Below, one piece after another: positions 33,769 to 45,652 of a stretch of DNA of 64,000 nt. The position numbers and the translations under genes are program-made. Every line of letters begins with the position of its first letter. The first letter of the stretch is position 1. Below the pieces are notes generated by a model. It made no database searches, was not told where the DNA came from, and was given only the letters and a program-made list of their open reading frames with translations. The stretch covers positions 19,029 through 83,028 of the forward strand of contig KN880533.1 in assembly GCA_000934385.1 (NCBI GenBank), written 5' to 3'. The stretch is from Cylindrobasidium torrendii FP15055 ss-10 (taxonomy: Eukaryota; Basidiomycota; Agaricomycetes; Agaricales; Physalacriaceae).

Positions 33769-35083
33769 ATGCCCACAAACAGCTATAATTCCCCATCGTC
33801 GCCGACGTCGTTCGACTTGTCTGAGCATCAAACATCGTTCCTCCCCACATCCAACACTCGCGTATCGCCATTCCCTCTCAAGCGCAAGCGTGCCGCGGCC
33901 TCTCTCCAGCGCGCTACCTCCGCGCCGCTAAGCCATCCCACAGCGCAGACTGGCCCCCACGGGCAAATGACCACCGCAACCGTTTTCACCGCACGCAAAG
34001 GCGTCTACATTATCGAAGGCAAAGAGGTCCTCTCCATGGAAGCCCATATCGTTCAAGAGACAATCCATTTCATCAACGCCCACCTCTGCCTCCCGCCTAA
34101 TGCTGCCCCAATGGTCGTGGCGCTAGCCGCCATGGCCGTCTTCAGCAAGCCTACTCAAGCCGCGCACTGGTACTTCTGGAATCTAGCTAACAGAGACGCG
34201 ACGTACAGCTGCGTAAAGAAAGAACAAGGTGCGTGCCACCTCTGGTATTGTTTCCGGCGTGGCGCTCATAACATCTACAGCCAAACCTAACAAGCTTGGA
34301 TGGGTGGCAGAACCGCGCGTTCTTGACACCTATCAAGCGGACGCATGGGTCAGTTTAGTCGCAGGCGAGCCTTGGGCTGCCCGGCTTTGCACCAACAGGA
34401 AGCCCAAGCCAGAGGAGGGCCCTACGACGCGCAAGCGCAAGGCCGCAGCCTTGGAGACCAGTTCCTCCGGCGAGTTGGCCTCTTCTACTCCTGCGAAGCG
34501 TACCCGCAACCAGACCAAGCGCAAGGCGCCTAGTGCGACATCCACCCCCCGCGCGGTTACTCAAAGACTTCCCACGCCCTCCAAAGTGACCCGGTCGACT
34601 GCTAAAGCAGCCCAGGTCGAATCCACGCCAGTGCTACCAAGCACGATAGAGGCGTCTACATCCACATCTTCCACCACTTCTCACGAAACTGCTGCTGTTT
34701 CATCTGTTTCGACGCCATCATCGCCTCCTTCGCGGCTGCGCTCAAACTCACAGACTTCGGGCACCGTTGTGGGCGACAGGTCTCCCTCCGTCTCCACTGC
34801 TGTCGGCTCACCACAGAGCGACAAAGAAGCCATCGCCGAGGTCGCACCCAAGGCTCGCCGCAGCGCACGCAATACCATCGCCAGCGCCAAGCAGCGCACG
34901 ACTCCTGCTAAAGAATTGTCTGCGCCGCCGCCGCCACCAGCTGCCCGTGTTGTCGTACCCAGTACCAACAAGAAGCGCAAGGCGGAATCAGAAGATGTGG
35001 CCACAAAGACGAGTGCTGCAAGTCCCGCTGCAGACTCGGTTGCCCCCAGACCGAAGCGAGCGCGTACAACCCGCCGCACGTAA
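33769..35083 (+). CDS. Nuclear basic low-complexity protein, unknown (2 exons, 420 aa)
   Basis: Exons 33769-34228 and 34281-35083. Residues ~70-190 appear folded: TARKGVYIIEGKEVLSMEAH, CLPPNAAPMVVALAAMAVFS, AAHWYFWNLANRDATYSC, then WVAEPRVLDTYQADAWVSLV. I do not recognise this domain. The remaining ~230 residues are Ser/Thr/Pro/Ala-rich with many basic clusters (RKRKAAALE, KRTRNQTKRKAPS, KKRKAESE, PKRARTTRR) that look like nuclear localisation or DNA-associating segments. The second exon was anchored by the acceptor CTACAG that keeps the frame. Probably a basidiomycete-specific chromatin-associated protein (inference). Confidence 0.65.
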
Positions 35084-37798
35084 TCGACGGCACGGCACAT
35101 ATACCTCCATTGACGACTCGCCATGCATCTTCTCTTCATTGTTGTGGCTTTCCAAATCCCATTTCTCGTCGTATATTATCCGTACTTAATCCCCCTTCAT
35201 CCAACCATCCATCCAACCGTCATTGTCGTTATCAGCTACTTGCCTGCCTACCTACCCATCCAACCATCCTCAATCTGTATCGCCCAGCTTTGTACATCAT
35301 TTACGTGTCTTCTTGTCTTTCTTCAATGGTTGTGGAATATCTGTATACCTGGACTGTGTAGCTCACAACGTAGTGCACATTGCTAGTTTCTGTACTCTCC
35401 AGAATGTCGAGCATCTCTGTTTTTCTCCTTTCTCTTTGAGCGCGAGCCGCGACATCGTCATGCGGGGAATACACACGTGATCGAGTGTGTAGATGTGAAA
35501 TTCCAATTCCACGACGGAGGCTGGGTATCACAGCTTAGACAAAGGAATAACGGGTGGTATTTTTCGTCGACTCGAATGTCCATCGCCAAACTGGGGGTCT
35601 GAAGCTGAAGAACAATGACACGAGGGGCCGTCGTTCTATGTGCCATCCAGGCCGGCCCGTCGTGCTAATCTCCGGGTCTCGTTCGGGGGCGTCCTCGGTC
35701 GGCCTCGAGGCTCCCCACGAGAATGAGTGTGCTGCAATCGTGCTTTCAACTTGAAGGCTGGGCGTGAGTCTTGAGAAGGTTTCTTTTGGAATGCACTGTC
35801 GATTTTGCGAATGAATCCATGATGTCAGTATGCCGAGTGAGGTTTGCGACCGCGGACGGGGCGCATTGCCCAATCCAGTTCACGAAGAAGCGCCAATGAA
35901 TGCGATGTCAGTGACTTTCCCGAGTATAATAGAACGCCGACGGTGTATGTCCGTTTCCGCACTTGATTGTGGGTCAGGACTCGGAAAAGTCTGCACGCAT
36001 TCCGACTTTAGTGACTTGGATTGTCGGAGGCGCGTGTCTTTTCCCTGAGAAATGGTGGCGGCAGAGTTAGACGCGTCGGGTCATTTCTCACGTGATCGAG
36101 AACGCGTGTATGACGTATCGTGAGATGTGATCAGCTTCCGTGATGGGCGCTTCCGCGGAGGCGCTTACGGGGTGGCGGGCTTATCCAGTGCAAAGAAAGG
36201 TTAGTCAAGCAATGATCCAGCCATTGGTGCTGCAGATACTGTACCGGCGAGCACATTGCGCAACGTTCATGTGCGAGGGGGCCCTGAACCTCGTTGTTCA
36301 TGTAAGATAATCCCTCGTCGAAGCAATGCCTGAACAATGCCGAACGGTAGGAACATATGGGGCGCATGGTATAGGCTGCATCTTGTGAGATATAGGTGCT
36401 GAGTACCCCGATTCCTCAGAGATGCTACTGAGCCTGCGGAATGCGAAGAGAGCACGTTTGGGGCGGCTGACTCCCGTAGAGATGCGTACACCAGTTTGAG
36501 AACGTTGCCTCCGCGGGGATGCAGAGGATCGCGAGACTGGGCGCAGGGTGCGCTGGGACAATGAACGAGATGGAAAAAAACAAGTGTTTATGAGGGAGCG
36601 CGATGATATGCTCAGTCACCCTGGGTTCGGCGCGAATGGGTGGCGGGCTGGCCGTAGGGTGGGTAACGCTGCTTTCATACAGATAAAGGAGTTAGCTCAC
36701 GGGAACCTCTCTGAGACATGGGTTCAAAATTTTTGTAGAACCGCGGAGGACACAGACGGTTGGGCGGCGAGCTGGAAGCCCACATGCGTGATGCATCAGC
36801 TGGGTCGACGCACGGGCGGACAAGTTTTGGTACGAGTAAAAGCAAAATGGGTTTATTACGTTTCAACGGATAGTCCTCGGTCCCTGGTTTAGCAACACAA
36901 GGCAGTTAGGGAAATGTATCTGCGAGCAAGCAGCATGCTGTTTTCAGCACACTGCCAAGACGTCTACGCCTCAGACGGCACTGCCAGACAGCCAGATTAT
37001 ATACCGCCCGCCACTCGACGAGCAACAATTATAGAGATGCACATTATAGCGCCCCAAAGACTGTGACCACTATTATCAATGAGCGTAATAAGCAATCACT
37101 CGAGGTAGCAAAGTCGAGAGCATTGCGGTGATCCGACTAGGCAGGCTCGCCCACTCTGCATCAAGTGAGATCAAAGGTGGCAGGATTGCATCTCTCCGAG
37201 TCCGTTCTGGGTGTCGGGAAAGGAACAGGATGGGACATGTGGTGTCAAGCTGCTCATCGGGGGGATTTTGTCTGGCAAATGGTCGGCTGAAGGCTGGGGG
37301 AACGTCCAGAGGCCCAGAGCATCGAAGCAGGCGGTCTAGCAGATGGAGGCCAAGAACAGCTATTGACTCCGGCAAGGTACATAGATAAGATAATGAGATG
37401 TCACAGACAATGAGAAATTGTGGCCAGCGACGCGGCGCTCAACAAAAAAAGGTCTTTTCCAACAGGTCAGCGACGGTCCATGGGAGGAGTATATATAAGG
37501 TGGCAGGTTCTGGCCGATAATGAGAAGGAAAGTTGCGCGCCACACTCGTCATTGCAAGTCGGAAACATCAAAGCATTTACGTCTCGACGCCGAACGAGGC
37601 GTGAAAAGGCAGACTAAACATCTGCAACGTTCGTGAGGGTTATTGTGCCGCCGCGGTGGTCCAAAGTCCAGGCAATTGTGGTTACTCAGGCATTGTCACG
37701 CGTCACAAAGCCACCCTTCCTTGCGGTCCTTCCACCACCTGCGTCAGATTCAGCCATGGCTCTCCGCACGCAGCGCACTAAACGGTTTGCATCTCTCA
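35084..37798. other. Large intergenic region, about 2.7 kb
   Basis: 35090-35450 is pyrimidine-rich like a 3' UTR. The rest has short broken frames on both strands, none with a start codon plus recognisable product. A TATATATAAGG element at about 37490 could serve the downstream gene. A noncoding RNA or poorly conserved gene could be hidden here; I see none. Confidence 0.45.
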
Positions 37799-39414
37799 AT
37801 GTCCACAGTGCCCCGCTCATCGGATAATAGCAACTGGAGCATAGACCTCGTTCAGGTCTGCCTCGAGGTACGCCCCCCTCCGCCCTAGTCGCTCCAGCCG
37901 CCGTCGCTGACATTCGCCGCAGGTCATGGACGATTACGATGAGGAAGTTCTTCCACGCTCAGCGGCCTCTCGACAGCGGGCTTCGTCGCCCGCCCCAGGC
38001 TCAAAACGCAAATCCGACTCCACACTGCCCCCGTCGACCAGCAAGCGAGCTCGACCGGATCGCCCATCACAAATTGAAGAGGGTGAATTGAGCGAGGACG
38101 CATCTGGCATTCACCGACTGGATCCCTCGAGCTATACGGCCATACACCGCATCAGACGTGGAATACCCCCCACATCGCAATTCTCAGCGCTACACATAGC
38201 CGTACATAACAGTGCCCGAAGACTCAAGTACTCGGGCGACAGCCGCTTCCTATCTTCCCACGCCCCGAGCAACCGCGAATATCGTCCGCTTGCCAACCCT
38301 CCTCCGACGAACTCCGCCTACTACAAACACAGTGCAATCATTGCCCGGATCGAACAAGTTGATGCCCTTATCCGTTTCAGCTATGCTCTCTGGGCGAAGG
38401 ATTATTCCCGGCCAAACCAATACGACGATTCATGGAACACCATGAAGGACTACCATGCCTTCTGTAGATCGCGATGGCAAAGCGAAGGAGCCTCCTCAGA
38501 CGCAGAGAAGGCTATCCTGGGTCTCATGTATGTTTTTTTTGTCTGTCTGTGCCTACAGCTCCTACAACATCTACAGTATCATGCTTGATGGCTATATCAC
38601 CGGGCGCAAGAATCGCAACGCGACCCGCAAGCTCCATTTCGACATCGACCCGCTTGTCAAGTCGGTACAACAGCAAACAAAAGCCAAGCTGAGCTCGTCT
38701 TCGCCAGCGCCGCCAAAGCCGGCCGACCAGATGCAAATGCTTCCCTCTCCCGCAAGCAGCGGAGCTCCGAACAGCGCTAACTCGACGCCAACAAATCGCC
38801 AGAGTATCATTGTCATGCCGGCGTCGGCGCCTCCGCGTCCATCGGGACAGCAAGACCAGCAGCTGCACATATCTTTGCTGCCATCTGAGTACCACACCAA
38901 GAATACAAACAAGTCGATACCCCAAGAGGTCTATGATGCTGCCAACAACGCAACTGTTACTTATGGGCCGCGCGTCTTGAGTCGCGTTCGGGAGGTCGTG
39001 GACACAGCTGTCTATGAAATGAATGCACTGGGCACATCCAGCCAAACCCTCAATCTCAACATTTTGGAACAGCACTTCCCGAGGACATATGCTAGGATGG
39101 GCGATCACCTGAAGGCGCACGAGGATTACGAGCCCGATTTCGATGATGAGGAATGCGTGTTGCGGTGGCCGCACGCTGGCTATGTTGAGGTTGACAAACG
39201 GAAGGTGGATGGATTGGGCTGGGCCTGTCTTCTGGGGCATTCCATGCTATTGGAATTCGGGAGTCGGTTCGGGTACATCGGTCTCAAGGGCGCTGTTTTG
39301 AAGCCGTCTGATCCAGAGGTGTCCGCCAAGCCTACTGAGGATGTCCGGCCACCCAGCCATCCTTCACCACCACCACAACGGCGCCCGGCACAGGGAGGTG
39401 CTGCCAGACGGTAG
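37799..39414 (+). CDS. Unknown conserved basidiomycete-type protein (3 exons, about 503 aa)
   Basis: Exons 37799-37867, 37923-38527 and 38577-39414. The first exon (MSTVPRSSDNSNWSIDLVQV) joins in frame to VMDDYDEEVLPRS; if it is UTR instead, translation starts at 37926. A disordered, NLS-containing N-terminus (GSKRKSDSTLPPSTSKRARP) precedes a helical domain: SSYTAIHRIRRGIPPTSQFS, KHSAIIARIEQVDALIRFSY, WNTMKDYHAFCRSRWQ. A Pro/Ser linker leads to a second folded part (VLSRVREVVDTAVYEMNALG, LEQHFPRTYARMGDHL), and the protein ends Pro/Arg-rich. An alternative acceptor 18 nt upstream (38558) would leave a 31-nt intron and is less likely. No family recognised; nuclear localisation is likely. Confidence 0.62.
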
Positions 39415-41082
39415 TGGTTGTAGGGTGGTCGTCTTCACCAAAATCTTGCCCTTCTACTGCAGCCACGGAATCGGATCCTTCTCCCACACGGTCCGGGCCG
39501 TCTCTCATTGGGTAGCGCATATTTCGCGCTCGCCGGCTCGACTGTATCCATAGACCATCAAGCATCCGCGCGCGCATTCTGTATAACCCTGCCATTCAAG
39601 CCGCTATCCTCCCCGTCCTGCTCTGCTTGTATCTGCTCATCGCAATTCCCCATTGCCCTCCTCGGCTACCACATACATTTATCACGCTGGGCTCATGACC
39701 CCTCCCGAAAGTCGGTCTCTGGCGGACACAGCAGCACTCGTACCTGTCGCATCGTCCCCTAATTATCCCCTCGCGTCGCACAGTCTACCTGTTCTTTTTC
39801 TCTCCGCCCTCTTCGGCCACAGCGTCGCTTCCCTGGCTCCCACGGATGGAAACGTGTACTAGTCTCTTGTTTTCCCCTTCATCCCTCCTGGTTTTCGCAT
39901 ATATTTGTTGTCTCTTTTTACCTTATTTTATTTGTGCTGTGCATCGTGGAATATACATAACGTGCTGGGCGAGGAACTGCCCGCTGCATCCACCACTGTC
40001 TGAATCGGAAACCCGTTGTCTTGGGCGTTTCGATGAGATGTGCTTTGACTCATCTATGATGGAAGACTGCTTTGGCCGATATCTGCTACTTAGCCGTCCT
40101 GAAGGTCGTTTCATCGCAGATGAGCTAGGCGCATGGACGACTTGGGTCACAGGTGGTCGGCGTTCGCCGTTCTCGATGCCATCGGGCAAGAATTTGCCTC
40201 ACAATGAATTACACGCCGCGGGAGATGTCTCGATGGTCAGCCGCTCATTACGGTGGACCCTGGCCTATGAGCTAGTGCTAGTCGACGTCGTATGCCTAGG
40301 ATTTATGTGGAAGGAATGGAAAGGATACATATCAGTCGAATGATGTTACGCATATGCATACTGGGATGGAATTTTGGGTGCATCGAGGGTGCATGGCTCT
40401 GGGAATTGAAGAACCTCCTTTCTTTGGGATCCGTTAGAGTCGCTCGTATTTCTTTCCAAGTAGTCACATAGCATGAGCTTATGCTGCTGCTGTTGAACTC
40501 GAAAGAGTGTGACGCATCCAGCAATGTGATTATAGTTTACTGACGATGAGTTGACTTCTTACTAGGTGCAGGCGCACAGAATGAGTAGAAGCTGAGTTTG
40601 CTTTGCGCATTTATGCTGCATCCCATTTGCACGAATGGTGGCCGCATTCCTTTGATACTTAGCTTCCCTAATCAGGATCATCGGAGTTCCTCATGTCGAC
40701 CGAGCGACGACTGTATACATGAGGGTTGTTCGCTGTGCGTGACACTCCTTGGTTGTGATAAGTATGGTGGAAATCCAGGCGCCTACGAAAGGGTGCCGCT
40801 GAGCGCACACTCAGCTAGTCTTGGTTAGGCGAGCATTTACCCCTGCGTAGCAACGTCGACAAGCTAGGAAGTTTTGAGGCAATTCTTAGCCCACAAGAGT
40901 CCTCATGTGAGTCCATACCTTGCTGTGGCACCCTGTCAAGAAACAACAAAAAATGGAAGCGCTATGATAGCTCAGAAGGCTGGAAGTAACTTTGTGGATA
41001 TGGTGTTGGGCAACCGAAGAAAATACAACAGTGTGACAGTAAGTACACAAGGCATGCTAGAAGCATTCTGAATCTACCTGGA
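39415..41082. other. Intergenic, about 1.7 kb
   Basis: 39500-39960 is pyrimidine-rich and looks like a long 3' UTR. A 165-codon plus frame (39846-40343) begins with an ATG but lacks any known motif and sits partly in that UTR-like stretch. No RNA gene seen. Confidence 0.45.
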
Positions 41083-42174
41083 TTAACTTTGAGGGTGCCG
41101 CCATATTTTACATGTCCCATCGGCACTCGCTGTAATCATCTCACCATCACTGGTAGGATGGTGTTCTGTCCAGGTGATGACCCTCTTGTGTGCGTTCGGC
41201 GGTGGATTCGGGGCCATCGTCGTTGCGCCTAGTAGATCCCACTCCCACACCCGGCCGTCCTCATCTCCACATAAAACATTGGCTTCTCCGTGCCCGAAAC
41301 AGCCTCGTATGCGGTATTCGCTGTTCTTGTGCCCAATGAATTTATTGAGCATTTTTCCTGTGGACATATCCATGAGGCGGAGGGTAGAATCAAGAGAGGT
41401 AACTAGAATAGATTGGCCATCCGCTGTAGGCACGATATTTGTGACTGGCTCTACAAATAGGGTGTCAAACGGAAAGGAAATGTGTTCTCTGAGTAAAATG
41501 GAACGTACGACCAATGAAGTCGGATCGCAGCTCCCCCATACGAAGGTCATAGGTGCGGACGTGACCGTCAATTGAACCGGTTATAATGAAGGTGCCTCCA
41601 ATGGCAATGGCTTGTACTGCATCGCCAGCTTCATCAAGGATTTGTATAGGCGCGCGGTTTTGGGATTTGAGATCCCATAAGCGTACAGACGCGTCAAATG
41701 AACCTGGAGAAGTGATTTGAGCATTTCAACGCGTTCGACGCGACTGTCACATACCGCTGGCAAGAACGGATGCATCCTGGTTGAACTCGACTGCGAATAT
41801 CTTGCCCATATGCCCTGGGAGTCTGCGGGTCGTAGTGCCCGTTGCTACATCCCACACGAATACAGATCTATCACCACCAGACGAGGCGAACTTGGCATTG
41901 TCGTGTGACCTGCCGCGCATTCAGAAAGAAACGTAGAATACAATGCAGTTTACCAAGCTTACACGCATACAGAAAGCACCTCGTAGCCATGCGCATTGAA
42001 TGTCTTGATTTCGGTCCCTTTCTCCGCATTCCACAGGCGAACGGATCGGTCCTGGCCGCCAGTAAGGACGTAGCTTGCAGTTCCTTTGGAATAGCGGGCG
42101 ACGTTGACGGAGCCTTTGTGGCCATCTAGACTGACGTGCAGTGTCCGGGCGAGGGCACCTCGAGAGGGTGCCAT
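41083..42174 (-). CDS. WDR83: WD40 protein, WDR83/MORG1 orthologue (4 exons, 309 aa)
   Basis: Exons 42174-41963, 41909-41755, 41703-41509 and 41450-41083. Seven WD-type blades are visible, for example DGHKGSVNVARYSKGTASYV...SVRLWN, ASSGGDRSVFVWDVATG, ASGSFDASVRLWDLKS, TGSIDGHVRTYDLRMGELRS, LDSTLRLMDMSTGKMLNKFI, GDEDGRVWEWDLLGA and ASADGTCKIW. The segment GHKNSEYRIRGCFGHGEANV is diagnostic for MORG1/WDR83. In animals it scaffolds ERK signalling and is found with spliceosomes (family knowledge); its role in fungi is less clear. The third intron (64 nt) was set by restoring IGQPVTNIVPT. It is head-to-head with the F-box gene, 52 bp apart. Confidence 0.9.
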
Positions 42175-42226
42175 TGTTGGTGATGGATGACTAAAGGCAA
42201 GAAGCACAAGTTTTCCCTTTACCGCG
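42175..42226. promoter_or_regulatory. 52-bp divergent promoter, WDR83 / F-box gene
   Basis: Start codons of opposite-strand genes are only 52 bp apart. The two 5' UTRs must be very short or overlap. Confidence 0.55.
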
Positions 42227-43806
42227 ATGAAGCATCAGCTTGAAGATGCGTTGCTCCCCGCACCAAAGCGCGCACATACACTAGTCGGCGCTCGGCGCAG
42301 TGCTCCGCTCACATTTGAATCTGCTCTATATGATGAACTCATTCTGGCTATATTATCTTATCTTCACTGGACCGACCTTTGTGCTGCACAGGCCACGAAT
42401 CGGACGTTGGCCCGGCTAGCTGCAGACAACGAACTCTGGCGTGCAACATTTCTGCGCACGTTCGGCCTCCCTCGCCTACGTGGTGTCCGTGGCTTCCCCA
42501 GTCGAGAGATACACCCCCTCCCCAAGCGCGCTAGACAACTTCCTTTGAGCGACGAGCGCAAGGACTGGAAGTGGATGTTTCGGATTTCCTCGAATTGGCG
42601 CACAGGTACGCGTTAGAAGGCCTGCAGCCCAGGACAGCATTCACAGCATCCCAAGGCCGATGTCGAACAGAGCATTGGAATGATAGCCCCATCTTCACAG
42701 GTGACAAGCAGCTGCCTGTCCAAGCTATTTTAGCCGGCTCTTTGACCATCACTGCATCTGGAAATACTATCCACCTCAGAGATTCGACACAATGCAGTCA
42801 TATCATGGCATGTCCCAGCCACATCACCGCTATGTGCATCGACCAGTCTGCGCCTACATCCCATACACAACGTCTAGCCGTGTTCCTCGTTTCAGGAGAG
42901 ATCATCATATTCTCTTTGGATCCACACCACCTTGCTTTGTCTACGCAGCAGATGTCAAGCACCACTGGAGGCCAATCCCAGCGTATAACTCAAGCCGTGT
43001 ACCACCATCCCCTCCTTGCCGCACTATCCGACGATGTCTCACTCTCAATATACGATGTATCATCCAGCCCGGTTGTTTGTACACAGACACTCACGTCCTT
43101 CACGTCCTATCCACCGGCTTCAATGGTCCTGTCCGCCCCAAACCCATCTAGCTACAAACTCATCATGTGCTACTCTATGTATGTCTATCCACACCACTGG
43201 ACTGTCGGGGCGACGGAACTACTCATCGCAGGGAAGGAACCGCCACCCCTCACTAGAGCATCTGCGCTCTCCACCGAAGACGGCCAACCGTTCACCACAA
43301 CATCCACACGCACAATGCGCTCGATAACGCTCCCGTTTGGTTTTATCGACAAGCATAGTCTCGCGGCGTTCAAGGAACAATGGGGGCGCAAAGTTATTGG
43401 CGTAGCGGCGACACAGACAGACGGGAAATGGGTTGTCCTCGCCCCGCAGGATCCTGGCGACCCTGGTTCGAGCAGCGTCGCATCGTCGATGTATTCCCCG
43501 ACGACGCTGCAACTTTACCGCCTGTCGCTATCTTCTGTGCAGCCCAAGCTGACGTTTGTGCGCAATCTGCATGGGCAGAATGGGCCAGTCAGCTCAATGG
43601 CTTTAGCGGATGGTCGTTGTGTGTGCTTGGGGGCCAATGGGAGCATTTGTGTATGGGACTTGGAGGCTGGGACGGGGACAACGGTGGCTCAACCTTTGAA
43701 GAATGTCAAAGAATCAAGCACGTCTGGGCATGCTCTAGTTTTCGACGAGCGTAGAGTAATAACGGCAAGTTCGCAAGGCATGATTATTAGGTCTTTCGAT
43801 GTATAG
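42227..43806 (+). CDS. F-box protein with C-terminal WD-like propeller (2 exons, 509 aa)
   Basis: Exons 42227-42605 and 42656-43806. The F-box lies at ~28-75: LYDELILAILSYLHWTDLCA, AQATNRTLARLAADNELWRA. A conserved basidiomycete segment follows (DWKWMFRISSNWRTGRCRTE). The long second exon has repeated beta-rich units: LAGSLTITASGNTIHLRD, RLAVFLVSGEIIIFSLDPH, VSLSIYDVSSSPVV, and a clear terminal WD unit (PVSSMALADGRCVCLGANGS, ICVWDLEAG) plus a partial one. F-box proteins recruit substrates to SCF ubiquitin ligases through Skp1; the propeller would be the substrate-binding part. The target is unknown. Confidence 0.83.
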
Positions 43807-44471
43807 ATGAAGATACACTACTCACCAGCGGATGTACAGTTTGATGACAACCGAATGCATATATAAGGCCTACTTGTAAACAAATGCTAGAACTTTCGTC
43901 GGTAGCAGCAGTGCGAGCCGTGTTTCTGAACCCTTGTGGTTTGCGCCAAGCTGAAGGGTACTTAACTGTTGAGACGTTCAAGTGGCCTTTGTATACTGGA
44001 TAACCAGACAGATTACTATGGTTTGAATGGTTGCATCCAAGGAGTCGACCAACTACAGTAGCAACATGGATTTGAAAGAGCCGCTATTCAAGATTCCGTC
44101 ATAGCCTACTGCCTCCGATCAACAGTAATTAGACCTCTCTTGCCATTGCTCCTTCATCATAGGCTGACAGCCTTGCGGATATTGCTCTGTGAGTACATTT
44201 CATGGCAGAAATAATATGATGTCTCCCCTAACCACCTACATGCAAGAGCAATCCGCCACCTTCACTCACTCAACTAATTCTTGAAGACACGCACCCATTC
44301 TCTCGCTGCAGTTCACAAGTGGACCGGCGCTGCCATAAAGAGGCATTACCCAAATCATACTATTAGATTACCCGCACTGGCTGCCCCATTGGAATCACAA
44401 ACACGACCGCCCGAAGTTACATTGACAGTCCGCTCCACCAACCGTGCTTTGTCTTCCTCCAAGCAACAATC
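43807..44471. other. Intergenic
   Basis: 3' flank of the F-box gene and upstream region of the secreted PAN protein. No coding signal or RNA gene seen. Confidence 0.5.
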
Positions 44472-45362
44472 ATGCTACCGCTATCGCTATTATTGCTAGT
44501 AACGCCCTCTTTTCTTCAACACCTGCCCTCAGCAAACGGTGCACCACTACAACACGGAGGATTCGCTGCTGTTTGGGAGAACGCCGAGATTCTGCTGCAA
44601 AGTGCAGGACTGCTGTCACGAGCCGTCGTATCCGCCGAGCGATACGTCCAAGGTGCGTTGAACATCAATAATATCATCCCTATCGACTAACGCGCGCCTT
44701 CAGACTGTCAGAACGCGTGTCTGGATACAACACAATGCAGAGCGATCAATGTCTATCTAGTTCGCGCATTTACATCGCCCATGAAACAGACATTTCTCAC
44801 CAAATCATAGAACCAGACACATTCTGAGTATACCTGCGCGATGTACGACAGACCCGTGGACGGTACCCGCCTGCATCGCCACCGTGGAAGCGGGTCGAGC
44901 TCGGTATACAACGTCCAGGACGAGCTATGCACAGACCCATCTTCTGCGGTCACCCTTCATACTGCAGGTCACACGAGTCCGAACTTCGGCCCATTTTATA
45001 CAACTACAGTCGAGCGCATACCGAAAGATTATGCATTGAAAGGTCAACTGGCGAAACTCTATACAACACAGGTACCCATGACTGTACCACTGAACCGGTA
45101 TCGAAAAGTGGACAAGGATGGCCATCACAACTATTTCTATACCTCGAGGGACGACGAGCTGCAAGTGCTGCCTCTGGATGGGTATGTGTTTGAGGACGTT
45201 GCTGGGTATGTCTATCGCGACCCGGTTTGCGGGGCAGTTCCGTTGTACCGCTCAACATCGAGGTATGAGACGATGCATCGGTACATGGTGGACAGTGCCC
45301 AAGTGGACAAGGACGACTATACTTATGATGGTGTTGTGGGATACGTTGTACCATTGGCGTAA
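44472..45362 (+). CDS. Secreted protein with PAN-like motif and DUF5648 domain (3 exons, 262 aa)
   Basis: Exons 44472-44652, 44704-44759 and 44811-45362. A strong signal peptide opens the protein (MLPLSLLLLVTPSFLQHLPS). A short PAN/apple-like motif lies at ~60-95, with cysteines spaced as DCQNACLDTTQCRAINVYLN and EYTCAMYDRP. The C-terminal ~140 residues are DUF5648-type lipase-associated repeats: PFYTTTVERIPKDYALKG, HHNYFYTSRDDELQVLPLDG, YVFEDVAGYVYRDPVCGAVP, and DYTYDGVVGYVVPLA. DUF5648 modules occur on secreted fungal and bacterial hydrolases, often with carbohydrate-binding roles. No catalytic domain is present, so this is a stand-alone secreted binding protein, possibly host- or wall-directed (inference). 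Confidence 0.8.
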
Positions 45363-45652
45363 TGTCGCACGGCTGTACATGGCATCCATCTAGAGTCTTA
45401 CATATATTTAATCAACTTGCACGGCGGGCCTGTGTTGAAAACGGTCTGATATTTTGCCAGCACCCACTTCTTTGGATTCCCGTCTCGAAGCGTGAGTTCC
45501 GTCCCAGTTGTCCAAATTGACAAACCGCTTCGAGAAACACTTGTTGTTCGACGAACGAGACAGCAAAATGAGTGAGCAGGCATTGACAGTGGCGACACAT
45601 TCAAGATCGAAGAAGCGTGACATCATTCATCACGACCTTTCCAGCTGCCATC

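Noticed and set aside
37076..37375. 99-codon minus-strand open frame
   Set aside because: No ATG at its 5' end, no splice partners found and no recognisable family.
38528..38558. 31-nt intron in the unknown gene at 37.8-39.4 kb
   Set aside because: An in-frame acceptor 18 nt further on gives a 49-nt intron, the usual size in this window.
39846..40343. 165-codon plus-strand frame starting with hydrophobic residues
   Set aside because: It begins in pyrimidine-rich UTR-like sequence, has no motif, and its hydrophobicity is explained by T-rich codons.
41488..41508. 22-nt intron in WDR83
   Set aside because: Too short; a 64-nt intron ending TTTGTAG at 41451 restores the conserved IGQPVTNIVPT junction.
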